A stretch of DNA of 64,000 bases from Nageia nagi (Eukaryota > Pinophyta), in assembly GCA_050084985.1 (NCBI GenBank), contig JBITNC010000001.1, positions 70,494,001 to 70,558,000 of the forward strand. The letters are read 5' to 3'. Made by a program: the position numbers and the translations under genes. The notes below the pieces were generated by a model. It was not told the origin of the DNA and did no database searches. It saw only the letters and a list, made by a program, of their open reading frames with translations. Shown here in pieces: positions 34,561 through 48,759 of this stretch (positions are counted from its first letter, which is position 1; each line of letters opens with the position of its first letter).

Positions 34561-36350
34561 ATGCATTGCATTATTATTGGTCCTATTATTATCATTGTAA
34601 ATGGAATCAAAGGAATTAGAAATATTTCCCCCCTTAATATTTAGAGTTAGATTATTTTCTAAGTTTTTATTTTATGAAGACTTAGTTACTTTTACAAGTT
34701 GTCTATGTTAGACTTAGCAAAAAATTTGATGCTATGTAATTAGGGTTTTCTAAATTAGGTTTCCAAATTAGTGTTTCAAGGTAATTAGGGTTTTATTTTA
34801 AACCTAAATACCTCCAAGTACTACTTAAAGGCATGAAAGCCGCATTTGTAACTCTATCTCTAAATTCTAAAAGTTGCACATTTGAAGCTTCAACAATATA
34901 AGATAGTGTCTTTGGTATCTCTCTTATGTATACTTATTTCTTTGATACTTATTTAAGTTAGAAAATGAATTTCAAGTGTATGCAATAATTCATTTTCTAT
35001 ATTTGGATAATGCTAGCTTTTTTCAAACTTAAAAAGTAATCAATGTTTGAGCTAGTTAAATAAATATGATATATTATGCAAGCTATGCAACATAATGTTT
35101 CATTAAGGGAAATAAATGTTTTTGAATAATAAGTAAAAGATAAATGGTGCAAGGTATATTACATGGAGCATATCACTTCTTACTTGTAACTTGATTAAAT
35201 TGAGCAAGAATCTTTTAGCTTGGTTAAAAAGGTTAAGTGATTGTTTAGTTTTCTAGAATTAGTGGAATGATCATTTAATTCAAGGATAAGAAAAGTTGTG
35301 AGAAAATCAAATTAAGTCTTTACACATTCAGAGAAAAAGATGAAAAAATACAAAAATATTCATTTAATAAGTGAAGAGATAAATATTTAATCTAAGTATG
35401 GGAAAGATCATGAGAAATATAACATAAGTCTTAACAAAATTCATTAGCACTAAGCAAACACATCGAGGACCACCTCATTAAAAGGAGGATCTTAGATCCC
35501 TATTATCACTTTTTTCTATCCAACAATATCACAACCCACCTCAAGACACTATTTTACCTCAAGTATCATCAAAGATTTGAGTGGATTATGTTTTAATAAT
35601 GCTATGGTAATGATAAGTTTGATAAGAAAATATGTATCATTTATGAAAATGTGATGTTGGCATCGATATATTTTGACATAGGTCACCTCGATATGGAGAA
35701 GTAATCCAAAGACCCTAAGGACCAAAGGTGAATTAGTGATGGAAACAAAAGGGTAATAGGAGGAAATGATTGGTGTTGAATCATTGCAACACCCTATGAC
35801 CATTATAAATCATGTAGTTACATGTAGAATAATTGCTATGATTATCAATTTCTCAAAGAAATTATATTTCCCAATTTATGTGGATTAATCTTTCCTTACA
35901 AGATGAGGCGAGCATCATAGGTAAAGGTGTGTTTCCCTTGTTTTGTGTTTTTGAAATTCAAATTTGAAATGGAGGTAAAAAGGAATATAACCTATTTAAA
36001 TTTGAAAATTTATATAAGGTTATAAAAGTAAATTTAATAAAAAAAATTAATTAAAATGAGTGCCCATACTATTGCCACATGGGGTTAATAGTAAAAATAT
36101 TATTAGAAAAAGACTAAGGTCACCTTGTGGTGTTACAATAAATTTAATAGTAAGGAAAATAATGGATTAATGACCTTACTTAGTTTTGTTTTCTTGTGTT
36201 AGGTATGGATAATAGTTGACATTAATTTATTAGTTAATAAAAAAGGTCACAAGGTATTTAATACTATTTCAATCATCAACAAATTTAACCAAACCTACCC
36301 CAAAAATTATTAAAGGTGTGAGAAGACATCCATTTGGACACACTTGAACC
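34561..36350 (+). other. Non-coding region downstream of E1
   Basis: Up to about 35520 this matches the DNA after E2 (54560-55538); it includes a transcript-like 3' region near 34740-34930 with repeated TTAGGGTTTT and AAATTAGG phrases. After 35520 there is no second copy in the window. No protein is recognised. A minus-strand frame at 35549-35803 has no visible meaning. Confidence 0.5.
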
Positions 36351-36358
36351 TCTTTGAC

Positions 36359-36366
36359 TATAAATA
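36359..36366 (+). promoter_or_regulatory. Possible TATA box
   Basis: TATAAATA is preceded by CTTTGAC and followed at about 60-110 bp by a pyrimidine-rich CTACCTACCTATCTTTT stretch and CTCTCTTCCCTCTTC. This resembles a plant LTR promoter and leader. It is sequence pattern only; no start site is known. Confidence 0.3.
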
Positions 36367-36560
36367 AAGTGGTAGAACCTTAAGCAAAACACCTACCTAC
36401 CTATCTTTTATTATTTCATTCTTGTTATTCTCAATCTTGGTGCAGAGTTATATGAAGAAAAGAAGTCTCTCTTCCCTCTTCAAGTCAAGGTGCATTCTTT
36501 TACATTTTTTTGCCTAATTAAAGTATTCCTATTTTGAGGTATTTATTGAGTTGTATGAAA

Positions 36561-37342
36561 GTAAATAAGTAGGATTTTCTTTGTTATTATACCTTTATTT
36601 AGATGTCAGAGTGGAAAATTTTATGTACAAATTATATTATGTATTTTATGATATTTTAAGGAGACTATTCAAATATTTCACCTTATGCTTTTAGCTAGAG
36701 TTTAATGAATTTATTAAAGTCCTAATATGATGTTTATCATAATGTTTGATAAAGTTTCATAGAAGTAATTATTGTTAGAAGTGTTGTACCATTTAAAGAG
36801 ACATAGTGGTTATTTTATTTAAAGGTTAGTACCATATCTTTTTCTTTAAAAAGTAAATGAGTGGAATTTTCTTTTGTTATTCTCCTTTTATTTAGATGTA
36901 GAAGTGGAAAATTTCATGTATAAATTGTATCATATATTTTATGATATTTTAAGGAGACTAGTCAAATATTTCTCTTTATACCTTTAGCTAGAGTTTAATG
37001 AATTTATTAAAATCCTAATATGATGTTTATCATAATATTTGATAAATTTTCATAGAATTAATTAATGTTAGAAGTGTTGTACCATTTGAAGAGACATAAT
37101 TTTTATTTTATTTAAAGGTTGGTACCATGTCTTTTTCTTTAAAAAGTAAAGGAGTGGGATTTTGTTTTGTTATTATCCCTTTATTTAGATGTAGGGGTGA
37201 AAATTTTCACTTACAAATTGTATTATGTATTTTATGATATTTAAAAAGACTAGTCAAATATTTCACCTTATGCCTTTAATTAGAGTTTAATGAATTTATT
37301 TTTACATAAATTTTACTAAAGTCTTAATATAATGTTTATCAT
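36561..37342 (+). repeat. 292-bp tandem repeat, about 2.7 copies
   Basis: Units begin at 36561 (GTAAATAAGTAGGATTTTC), 36853 (GTAAATGAGTGGAATTTTC) and 37146 (GTAAAGGAGTGGGATTTTG), periods of 292 and 293 bp. Each contains TTTATTTAGATGT, ATTTTATGATATTT and GAGTTTAATGAATTTATT. The third copy ends early near 37342. Units are diverged, so the duplication is not recent. It lies in the non-coding part between E1 and the F gag. Confidence 0.9.
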
Positions 37343-39849
37343 CTTAGTAAAGAAATATTGTTAAATTCATATGAAAGAGATGAAAGATGAATTAATAAAA
37401 ATATGTTTGCTTGTTATTATCTAAATTTATCAATTAAACTAATTAGTATCTAATGAGGTGATAAGTTATATTTAATATTTTTAATAAATAATTCAAGAAC
37501 TCTTTATAATCTTGTATTAAATAACATATGGTTTTGAGATTATGATATTGATAAAAATTTTAGTAAAATAATTCATATGGTACCAATTACATTAATTAAT
37601 TATTAAGGTATCCAAGACCTTATTATGAATGATTTAATTATTTACAATGGATTAATTATATGGTAAATAAATCATGGATTAATATACATTAAACAAGGAA
37701 AGGAGATAATTTCTCCTAAGGTATATAGTTAAATTCATTTGCATAATGATCAAGTTTTAAAAGGATTGTCTTGATTCTCTTCCCTCTTAGTACTTAATCC
37801 ACCTACCAAGCTCTAAGGGGATGTTTGATGCTTGTTGCATGAAGATCGATGGATATGTTTAATGGTTGATACAACAATCAAAACCATATGACATGAACAA
37901 ATTTGAATTACAAATTAATTAGATATGAAATAGTATGATTTGTCAAAAAGATTCTATTAGTGATTAAATGGGTTGTATTATATTTGAATTGCCCTTGTAT
38001 AATGCATGATTTCTACTTGTAATAAATTATGGAAGCTTCAAAGTTTATGAAAGTAAATGTCATTCATACATTTCATAGATAGATTATTTTAGATATTAAT
38101 TAATGAATCTTGTAGATTACTTTTATTTATATGATTTTTAGAAAATTTTTAACATTATGATTTAATGAGCTTTCTTTTAATTATGTTATCAAATACTACA
38201 ATTAGTATTGATTATATGGATTACTAGGAGTAGGAATTACTATTTCTTTTATGAAAATGATTAATGGGTATTACAAATTAGTGAAGTAAATGATTTAAAT
38301 AAAACTTCTAAAGAAGTAGATTGATTAGAAATAATCCTAATTTGGAATTAAAGTTATAAAAGATAATTTAGGAGTATTTGGGATATTTTAGGGACTCTTG
38401 GGATCAAATTGGATACAAATGGAGCCCAATGGGATTAAATGGGATCATTTAGGATCCTTCAAAATGAATGTGAAAATATGATGGAGAACCTTCACCAAGT
38501 AAACCTACCCCACTAAATGATAAACAAAAGGAATATTGCTTGTGTGAGGATAGCTTAGCACTACATTACTTTTATAGCAATTATGGATAGACTTTTCCTC
38601 ACAATCTGCTACTTTCATATGCATGGGGACTTTTAAAAAGTAGACCCATATATGTGATAGAATGCATACATGATAAATAGAATTAGGAGACTTCCTAAGC
38701 AAGCATATAACTAAAATTTATGATGTACAACTTGTGGGCAAAGATGAATGGTGTTAAAATCTAGGTCATATTTGTGTATGGTGTCTTGTACCCTCTTCAC
38801 TATTTGAAAATATTAGTTTATGGTTAGTATGCCATGGGTGGTTTTTTTTGTCAACACATTTAATAATAAATTAGACTAAACAACCACTCAAAGATATTGT
38901 TTAATAGCTATGTCTCCCCAAGTTATGGGCACAAGGATGCCAAACCACATGGTGAGCCTAACTGATAGTTATGGGTAGGCTAGTCACTCATATCCACCAC
39001 CAAGTGAGTCAAATGGGCATAGCAATAAAAAAAATACTATTACCAGGTGAGGGTAGCTAGTATTCATACCACTTATAGTTAATAGATAGGTATATGATGA
39101 TTGTTTTATAGGTGATGCTACCTGCTCATATGGAAGTTCACCTAGGAAAAACTATTTGCTCCTATAAGATGGAGATTTATCATTAGATGGAAATGCTAAC
39201 TTGGTGGAAGTGCGATCTCTCGGGTGGTATGGGCCCCAAGTAGAAAACCACAATGCTATGATTGGAAAGCTTATTACACATTAGACATGGAATAGGTATG
39301 GTGAGGTTACTTTTGAGGTGTCTTGTCAACAAGATGAGTGAATAGAAAAAATGTTTATTAGGGTTCATTACCCCAAGTTCTTGACCAATCTTGCCATATG
39401 AGTACTGAACTAGCTAAAAACATTATTAAGCTTAGGTTCATTTCTAAAATATCGATTACTAAACTAAATATATATTAAAAAGTAGGTTTAAAATTTAGGA
39501 TTTTGGTTGATGATAATAAGTGGATGAATTATAAAAATGAAAAAGCAATTAACAAAATTAGCAACTCTATTGGATAAGTGAGTCTGGAACTACCATTCAA
39601 CTAGTCAAAGCTAGTTTGGTGAATCTGAACTAAGTTAGTCACTTGGAAAGTGTTCTAGATACAAGTCAACATTGAAATTTACTATTTTTTAAAAAGAGAA
39701 CTTTTAAAAAAAATGTTGAAAAAATATGGTGAATTCTCATCCTAAATCTGCAAGATATCATGCTTTATAAAATCAATAGGTTAGGATAATTCAAAAGGAA
39801 ATAAGAAATAAGATTATATTTTTCAATGAATAAATCTTTAGTACTTTGG
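37343..39849. other. Unrecognised non-coding DNA between the tandem repeat and F gag
   Basis: No protein is recognised. A short internally repetitive patch at 38397-38460 repeats GGGATCAAAT / GGGATTAAAT / GGGATCATTT. The segment 38900-39400 is less A+T-rich (for example GTGCGATCTCTCGGGTGG near 39208) and may be LTR or leader sequence of an unidentified element, but no matching partner is present here. Confidence 0.4.
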
Positions 39850-42800
39850 CTCAAAGTGAATAATAAATGTTTACTAGATCAAAAGATAGGTATATCATTC
39901 CTACACTTCAAATTGAGAACTAGAAAACTAGAAGATTTTTCCTTAGTAGGACCTTTAGAGTGAAGCAAATTCAAAGGTACAAAAGCCAATCAAACCATTA
40001 GGCACATTTGATGAAGAAAATATAATCATTTTAGGATATCATATAGAATCAAATGGTGAATCAGATAAGGAAGATTTAGTTGAGTTTAAAACTAACTTAT
40101 TACCTATCAAAATAAACTTGATACAATTATCTTTGCAATTTGTAGTTTTGGTAGGGGTTAATAGTATTTATTCAAGCATAAAAGAGTTAAGGTCAGTTCC
40201 TTAGATTTTTAAAATCATATCAAAATAATTATTGATTAGAAATCAAGAGAGAACTTTATCATCAAAAAATCAATGAAGCAACCAAGTTGTTAGAAGAGAT
40301 GTATATCTTTTTCACCTTGAGACAAAAGTTGGGTTGAATCTTGTTGATAACCAAGAAATAATCAAAAGAATTTTCTTGGAGAGATTTTGGAAACCATTGG
40401 GTATCCAATAGATGATAGTGATTTGGACGAAGAAGAATCAAATAATTAAAATTCAAAATTCATTCTTGATGTTGAATTTTGACCTTTGACATTTAATCCA
40501 AGAAATTCTTTGAGAACAAATCAAAGTCTAACAATGCTCATTAACTTTTGATTTATCAAAACTAGCTCATCTCAATATTAAAGACAAAGCACTTCATTTG
40601 TAAGCAAAGAATTTCATGAACTATATCATATTAAAACATATTACACTACTAGAAGCTGACACTTAGAAAAATTATGGTTAGAAATCATATCAATCATTCA
40701 CTATAAAATATTGAAAAGGTCAAAAAATAAGAGCTTTTTATTAGAACAACAATATTTAAGTCAAGCATTTCAAAGAGGGTTATATCTAAGATCACTTAGA
40801 GAAAGAACCAACTTAAACAAGCATGGTAGGGTTATAGATACACCAATCTATGAAGAGAAGGATATTGAAGAAACAATATACAATTTGATGTTAGAAGGGG
40901 AATTATAATAAGAAGAATTTTTCAATTATCAAATCAATTTTCTTTTACCCATTGAAAAAGATCAATCCATATCACAATTCCCTTGGTCTGAGAAATCAAA
41001 ATCTTACATATAGCTCTACAAAAATCAATATATTTTAAAGAAATTTCTACTTGGTCAAATATCATTTGCAAAGAACTTGATCTTCTAAAATTTTAGAAGA
41101 GATTTTTATTTGTTTTAAATTAGTAGACAAATTGTCTTGTTAAAACTAAAAGATAGTGAAAAAACTCAATAAATCATTATAGTAGAAATAATTAGATTAA
41201 GAGAATATCCTTTTGATAGTGATTTAGAGGAAGATAGTATTGAATTTATTAAATTTAGATAACTTATTCTTCCATTTGAAAAACATCTATTCATAAATTT
41301 AGATTTAACCAAATTTGAAGTTTCTTTTTCAAATTGGAAATTCCTCCTAGAAGAAAAACTCAAAGTTCATGATTAGTTGAAATACGTTCTTGGAATACAA
41401 CCTTATATAATTATAAATATACTTATGAAGGATTCAAAGAGAATAGATAAATACAAATCCAAATATTACACTATTAGAACAAGAAGCCCTACTCCATTAA
41501 GGAGTATATCACCTAAAAAATTTGAAACAAATATTGTAGGTTCTAAACCAAATATAGAAACACTAAGAATGGCTAAAAAAGGAAAAAAACTTCCATGAAT
41601 GTGGAAAAATAATTCAATACCTTTGAATTTACAAGGGGTAAGACATAACCTCCCAAAAGAAACTAGAGATCTTAATTTTTCAAGAGATCTATCTAGTAAT
41701 ATGATAGAAGAACTCCTTAAAAATTTCAATACTTATTGTGAGGTAAATGGGTTTGAACATGAAGATGTTGTAATACATATGTTTGTTAAAAATCTTATAG
41801 ATTCAACATTGCATTGCTATAATTCTCTCCCCAATGGATCAATTTCTAGTTGGGATGATCTATTAGATGCATTTCAATCAAGATTCAAAAGTCAAGTATT
41901 AGGGAAAAAATTAATCAATGAGCTTTTACATATAAAGAAAGAAGATAAAGAGTATATTCTACAACTCATAAATCATTTTAATAAAATATTTCAGAGAATC
42001 CCTAGGAACTTACAACTTGCTAATCTAGTTAAAAAAATGTTTCTTTTTTAATTCCCTAGATCCTGAGTTGGGATACATGGTAATAGTTTGTGAACCTAAG
42101 ACATGTCAAAATCTAGTATATAAAATAGGGTTTTAGGCATTAAAAAATTTTAGATCAAAAAAGAGGCAATTACAAGGATGAGAGGAAGACAATACTTATC
42201 CCTTTAGATAGACCAAAATATTCAACTCTAAATTCTTATTATAATCTTTGTAAGTATGGACATGATCCTAACAATTGTATTACTTTGAATATATTGTAGG
42301 AAATGATTTTAGAGAGTTAAGTATTATTGGGAAATAATGATCTAATCAAACAAGAAGAATTTGATTTGCTTCAAGAAGAAAATAACAAATATACACCATA
42401 AAAATTTCTTTTAGGATAATGATGAATCTTTTGAATGTTATACCATGAAAACTTGATCCCAAACAAAACTTTATACTTAATAGAAAGATAAATATCAAAT
42501 AAAATACAAAGAAATATAAATTGAATAGAGCAAGAAAGACTCTTCTAGTTCTAAATACAACATTGTAGTAGATTTATCTAAGAAGACAACCAATGTCTCA
42601 ATCTTATAAAGCTTACATAATAACCCCTAAGTCATGAAGGAACTCTTAGAGGTTATTAAACTTGCTAAAATATGTGTGAATCTAATCATGGGGAAAGCCA
42701 ATATTAGAGAACATGTTTATGTAGCTCATTAAAAAATGACTAGGCTCCCCCCATTTATATGTCTCTTTGGGTAAATATTAGAAAATTATGCAATTGTATC

Positions 42801-45800
42801 TTAGATTAGGGATCTCCAGATAATATTATGACTTTAAAAGTAGCTCATATTTTAAAATTAAATTATACTAAATATGAAAATTCTTGCTTCTAGATGGATT
42901 CATCCAATGTGAAGACAATTGGTAAAGTCAAAGATATCATCATCAACTTATCTGCATTCTCATCTAGAAATATTCTCATGAATATGTTAGTGTTTGATAT
43001 GCACATTACTTATGGGATGTTACTAGGGAGGATGTTTAGAGCCACTATGTGTAGTATGATTTCATTAGATTGGTATTTTGTACAAATGTTAGTCAAATAT
43101 ACATTGCAAATCCTTAAACTAGAAGCCAAACAAAAATGGGTAGTTGTATCTAAAGAAAATAAGTTTGAAGGGAACATTCAAAAGAGTCTCATACATGAAG
43201 TAAATTTACAAGAAAATAAATTGATATATTTTTTTCAAGATGTGAAAATTAGTTCATATCAAGATATTGAATAAGAGCTCAAAAGAGAAATAAATATCAT
43301 AAATTTGAATCATGAGTGGAAGATGTATTTTGATAATAGTAAATTTAGAGAAGGAAATGGAGCAGGTGTTATTTTCATTGTGCCTAATGGAGAAAAGAAA
43401 GTTTATTCAATGAGATTGAGCTTTCACTACACCAATAACATTATTGAATATGAAGCATTATATAAAGGATTAAATATAGCAAAGAAAGAGTTACATATTC
43501 AAAATTTGATTTATTTCAGGGATACAAAATTAATTATCAAATAGGTTAAAAATCAATTTTAGACTAAGAACCCTAAGTTGCAAGATTACAAATATCTTAT
43601 TTAGGATATGACCAAAACCTTTGATTTTTTCAACATAACTACTATTACTCAAAACCAAAATTCTCAAGTAGACACTTTAGCTATATTAGCTTCTATGATA
43701 AAACCAAACCCCTCTCTTAGATTAGGGCATTACTAGATTGAGTTAATTTTTAGGCCAATTGTACCAAATAACATTGAACATTGGTAAGCTTTTAATTTTG
43801 CTAGATAACTCTTATGTTTCCTACAATGCATAGAATAATATTCAATAAGCTTTATGGAATCAAATAAAGTACTGCAATTGGAATTGAATAGAATCCCTTC
43901 CAGAATGATTAAACTAGAGAATCTCTATGATCAAAATGATCACTTCAATCATTAGAGTTTAATCAAAGAGATATCTAAGACTATGATAAATTTTGATCTA
44001 AATCCAAATAGAACACCATAGTAAGTTTTTATTAGCATTGGGTACACTTTAAATGAGTGAGAAGAATTGATTAAAGCATTCAAAATACTTAAGAGTATTT
44101 TTTCTTGGAACTATTATGACTTAAAAGGATTTTTAGCATATTATCCCTGAAGATTCAATCCAAAAATTGAATAAATGATCAAAAAGAAAGTAGAAAAGAT
44201 GCTAGCTTCACATATCATTTATCTAATCAGACATTCTTATTAGGTAGGTAACATTATTCTAGTTCAAAAGAAAATGGATATATCAAAATATGTATCAAAA
44301 TTTGAAATCTCAACTTGACATCCATTAAAGATAATTACTAGTTTCCCATAATGGATCATCCTTTACAAATTGTCAATGGATCTAAAATATTTTCATTATT
44401 AGATGGTTATTCTAGTTACAAATAGATTTGGCTCGTAGAGGAAGATCATTTAAAATAGCATTCACCATGCCTTTGGGTACATTTTCTTACAAGAGGATGC
44501 CATTCAAATTAACCAATACATGAGCTACCTTTGAGAGAGATATGAATTTCAATTTGAAAGATCCAATCAATAAAATTATTATTATATATTTGGATGATAT
44601 GATAATATTTTTAAAGCAAAAAGAAGACTATGTGAAACACATTGTTCAAGTGTTAGAGATATGTAAAGAGTTTGGGATGTCATTAAACCTAAAGAAATCT
44701 ATTTTTAGGGTCATTGAAGGGAAACATTTAGGACACATCATCTTTAAAGATGATACTTGTATCGATCTATAATGAGTAATTGCTATCAATAAACCTCATT
44801 TAATGATAAGTAGAAAATCTCTACCATCATTCTTTGGAAAGGTAAATTTCTTAAGAAGATTTGTTCCAAACATTGCACAAATCATGTTTTCTTTAAGTAA
44901 AATGCTGAAACAAAATGTATAATTTAAATGGTCTAATGAAGGAAAGTTGGCATTTGAAAATATTAAAGAAGCTCTTGCAAGCATGCCTACTATAGTGAAG
45001 CCCTATTTTAGTAAGCCTTTCAAAATGTACACTTATGCATCAAACATATGGTTTCGTCAATATTAACACAAGTGAATGATAAAAATAAATAACATTTGAC
45101 TACTTTCATGATTCATGCTCTGAAAAGTGCATAAGAGAAATACATCTTCTTGGAAAAATAAGCATTTGCTATAGTCAAGGTAGTGAGGAATTTCAAGGTC
45201 TATATTTTTGGACAATAGGTTACCATGTTGACACTATACTTAGCCGTAAAATCCATTTTGACATAGGTAGAATTAGGTGTTCTTAGTTGTTATTAGATAG
45301 CTAAAGTGGAAGAACATAATTTTGTTTTCAATCTAATTAGGTTGGTTAGAGGAAGAGGATTATGCAAACTCATTTCAAATCTTTCTCCCTTAGAAGATGA
45401 TTAATAAGCCCAAGCACTAAATATTATGACTAATGAGGAAAATTAGTTTGATGATATTTCAAAATATCTAAAGATGGGACATACACCAAAACATCTATCA
45501 TTCAATGCAAAATGAGCTCTCAAATTGAAATCAAGGAATTATTGTTTGCATGACAATATTCTTTTTCTAAATTTTTTGATGGTATTTTATTAAGGTGTAT
45601 TGAAAATGAACAAATTCCTAAAGTCCTCAAAGAATTTCATGATGGAGTTTGTGTAGACATTTTTCTCTTACCATAAATAGATATAAAATAATTAAGGTTA
45701 GATACTATTGCGAGACTATGTTTCAAGATTGTAACGAATATGTCCATAGTTATTTGGAGTATCAAAAATTTACTAGAAGAAAGAAGTTTAGAACTACCCC

Positions 45801-46400
45801 TTTGAAATCAACTATAGTTGATGCCCCATTTGCTAAATAGGGAATTAATTTTGTAGGGCATTTTAAACCTCTATCTAGTAAAGGTCATATGTTTATGTTT
45901 ACAATTGTTGATTACTTCCCCAAGTGGGTAGAAGTCATACCTACTTTTCCAAAAAAATTTATAGTTTTCATCATCATTGATAATGCTAAATGTTTTGATT
46001 GCATTGAAATTACCAATTATTCTTTAGAATATAATATTCTAGTTCAACTAGTCTCAAATTATTACCCTAAGGGAAATTGTCTTATTGAATCAATGAACAA
46101 TAATATGAGATGAATCATTACTAGAATTTTTTGTCTCAAAATGAGAAATTGGGATAATAAATTGAATTTTACTCTTTGGGTAGATCAAATCACACCTATA
46201 ATTAACCAAATATTTCTCATTTCATCTAGTTTATGGTAGGGAAGCTATCCTTCCAATCCAACTGGAAAGTACTAGTTTAAAGCTTATAGAAAACATCAAA
46301 CAAAAGGAACCTTTGACCAATAGGCACTTTGAATTGATTGAACTAGAATAAAATAGAGAACAAGCCTTGAAAAATTAAATAAAAAGATAAAAAAAATGCA
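39850..46400 (+). pseudogene. Ty3/gypsy F: gag, protease, RNase H-like, RT, RNase H, integrase
   Basis: Gag is clearest at 41599-42051 (NTYCEVNGFEHEDVV, SLPNGSISSWDDLLDAF). A zinc knuckle at about 42236-42280 reads YNLCKYGHDPNNC, the first Cys lost to Tyr. Protease-like sequence is at 42894-43274 (IITYGMLL-type block). An RNase H domain at 43305-43740 (YFDNSKFREGNGAGVI, TNNIIEYEALYKGL, DTLAILASM) comes before RT. RT runs from about 43900 to 44980, with IIIIYLDDMIIF (YLDD at 44587-44598) and FGKVNFLRRFVPNIAQ. A second, core RNase H follows (45000-45400), then integrase (45640-46390), with FTIVDYFPKWVEVIP at 45898 and a VYGREA-type block near 46230. The position of the extra RNase H in front of RT matches a plant gypsy lineage I know from protein sequences and differs from fragment G. 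Stops throughout. Confidence 0.85.
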
Positions 46401-47567
46401 AATGATAAAAAATATCATAAAGTTTTTTGTATTTTTTCAATAATTGTGATTTGATCAACTTAATATTTTAAAGATTTATCTTTCCTTCCAAGTTTTTATA
46501 CCGGTAATTCTCTTAGAATTTATCTAAAAATCAAAGAGGTTTTTATGAGATGATTTCTTTGAAGTTATTTTATTCTCTTTTCAACCATAAAATACCTCAA
46601 GGTTTCTTCTAAGTTGTTAATATTTAAACTTCCTAAGACTCAATTTCATAATATTGGACCCTAAAAAGAAATTGATGATATGGGAAAATTGGAGAAGTCT
46701 TATGAATAATACTAATGTAATAATGATTTTCCATTGATCTTCTTCTTAATCTAGCTATGATAATTCAAAATGTTGGAATGGATGATGAAAGTTTTGTTTC
46801 TTTCCAAATTTATTTTTTTGACTTTGTTAAGATTGAGAAAATAAAAGATAAAAAAAAATGAATGATCAAAAATAAAAAAATAAGAAAAATAAAGATGAAA
46901 AATATTCTCGACTCTCAAAGAAATTCCATCGGAGCTATAGATGCTTGCTAGTAGTATGAGCAATTCTTCAAAGTCAAAGGTATCCCTATTGGGGCATAAA
47001 TGCATGTTATAAGTAGAGGCAATCCTATTATAAATAGGTACTAAAAATATATATAGGTAAAATATACATAGGGCCAAATTAACAAGAAAGAAATGTTGGA
47101 TTAGTATAAAAAAATACATTTTGAGTTCAATATTAGCAATGATGATTGCATAGTTTGTTATCATGATATTTAGAAATTATTTTTAAAATAGCATTCTTAG
47201 ATAGGTTATCTGATTAACTTATACCTTCTATTTCTTTTCAAGGATTATCCAATAAATTATTTATCAAGAGGATTAGGAAGATTTTAATTAAGGAGATTCC
47301 TATAATTTTTTTTGTATTGATGGATTATGAGATAATTTTCTAAGTTTCCCACATCTCATGAAAAACTTCTATCATTTTAAAACTATACAAGAGAATGAAT
47401 GGAAATTATTAGGAAGGATTTTTATTTTCCAAAAATGAAATATTTTATTTCTCTAATCATAATCAACATGTTGTTGTTTTTCTAAAAATTGATGGCAATG
47501 GTAACTAGAGATGCTAGGATCTTTTGTCTAACCAAGGCAAGACATCCCCAAATAGAGCCAGTGTTAT
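46401..47567 (+). other. 3' untranslated region of gypsy F
   Basis: No coding signal after integrase. A minus-strand frame at 46751-47164 is an A+T-rich artefact. The last 30 bp (ATCCCCAAATAGAGCCAG) lead straight into the LTR2 start TGTTATCACCC and include the probable polypurine tract. Confidence 0.5.
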
Positions 47568-48420
47568 CACCCAATTTTTTATCAATACTTTTTTCATTTT
47601 TTCCTTGAGTTAGGTATCTAGGAAAAATTTATTATTTCCCTTAATAAATAAAAAATACATAAAATTAAATAATCCAAAACATAAAAATAACAATTTTTAA
47701 ATCTCACATCTTTTTTCATCAATAAAAAGAGGTTGGACTATTGGGTAGTATCTTTCACCTTAGAGGCAAGTGCATATCCTATACATTGACATGGAAATCA
47801 ATTTCTCTAAAATCATTAAATAACATCCTCTAATTTTGATCATAAGCACCTATCCTTGATATGAGTAGAATTTGATCCTACTCAACCATTGAATCAAGAG
47901 CATCAAAATCCCATTTTTGAAGCCATGCGTTCATTCTAGACACTAAAAAGTGGAATTTGGTTCTCACTATGACCCAAAAGCCAAAAGGGTTCTCATTTCC
48001 AAAATTAGAGAGAAAAGTGATAAATTTTGACTATCTATATGATTTATTCAATTGCATTAAGTTTAGAACATACTTGGGTAGGACTAAGGGCTTTTCCCAT
48101 TATTGTCTCCTCTTTCATCTTAACATAGCTTGACTAAGGAATTAATTTTGGTTGCATCCATATAGAAGTATACCTTTTTATGATTAAAGCATTTATTAGG
48201 GTTGTAATGAATTTCCTTTTAAATTACTGTGATAAGGAGATTTCTCTCTAGTTGCATCGGGTTGATATTATACTTGAAGCAACTAAGGCTAGCCCTAGGT
48301 CGCATTAACTCTAACTCCTAGTCAATTTTACCAAAGATGGCCTACTAATTCTCTTGGTCCAACAATATAGGAAGAAGAATCACGAGATGCTACCATATGT
48401 CCATTCCAACCCAATGTGCT

Positions 48421-48430
48421 TATAAATACC
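48421..48430 (+). promoter_or_regulatory. TATA box of LTR2
   Basis: TATAAATACC follows CCAACCCAATGTGCT and precedes a TCCACTTATCATTTTTCATC stretch that would fit a plant transcription start. It is missing from LTR1 because of the 460-bp difference. Confidence 0.5.
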
Positions 48431-48759
48431 ATGATCCACTTATCATTTTTCATCTAGTGCTTTATTCATCCTTTTGTTAGAGCATGTAGAGCCTTAAGTT
48501 GGAGTGAGTTGGAGATAGCCTTCTTTGTGCCAAGTTGAGTGTAAATGGGAAGATACTGAAGTGGTCATGGTGAGTTGATTTTTTACTAAAAGTTACTAAC
48601 ATTATCATAGTGTGTTGGAGTCCAAGCCAAAGCAACTAAGGTTAAAACCTTTATCACATCCAATTTCTTGCCTTTTTCTTTGCATGACTAAGGAGTCCTA
48701 ATCAAGTCTAGTTTGGATTTAGCCTGAACAAAATGTTTCTTTTGTCACATCATCTTGAA

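Noticed and set aside
39200-39235. Possible tRNA or 5S-like sequence around GTGCGATCTCTCGGGTGG
   Set aside because: No cloverleaf or A/B box pair could be drawn around it.
41466-41729. An 87-codon minus-strand frame
   Set aside because: It overlaps the plus-strand gag of gypsy F, which has clear family motifs; the antisense frame has none.
46751-47164. A 137-codon minus-strand frame rich in Phe, Ile and Leu
   Set aside because: It is antisense to the 3' untranslated region of gypsy F; A+T-rich DNA makes such hydrophobic frames by chance.
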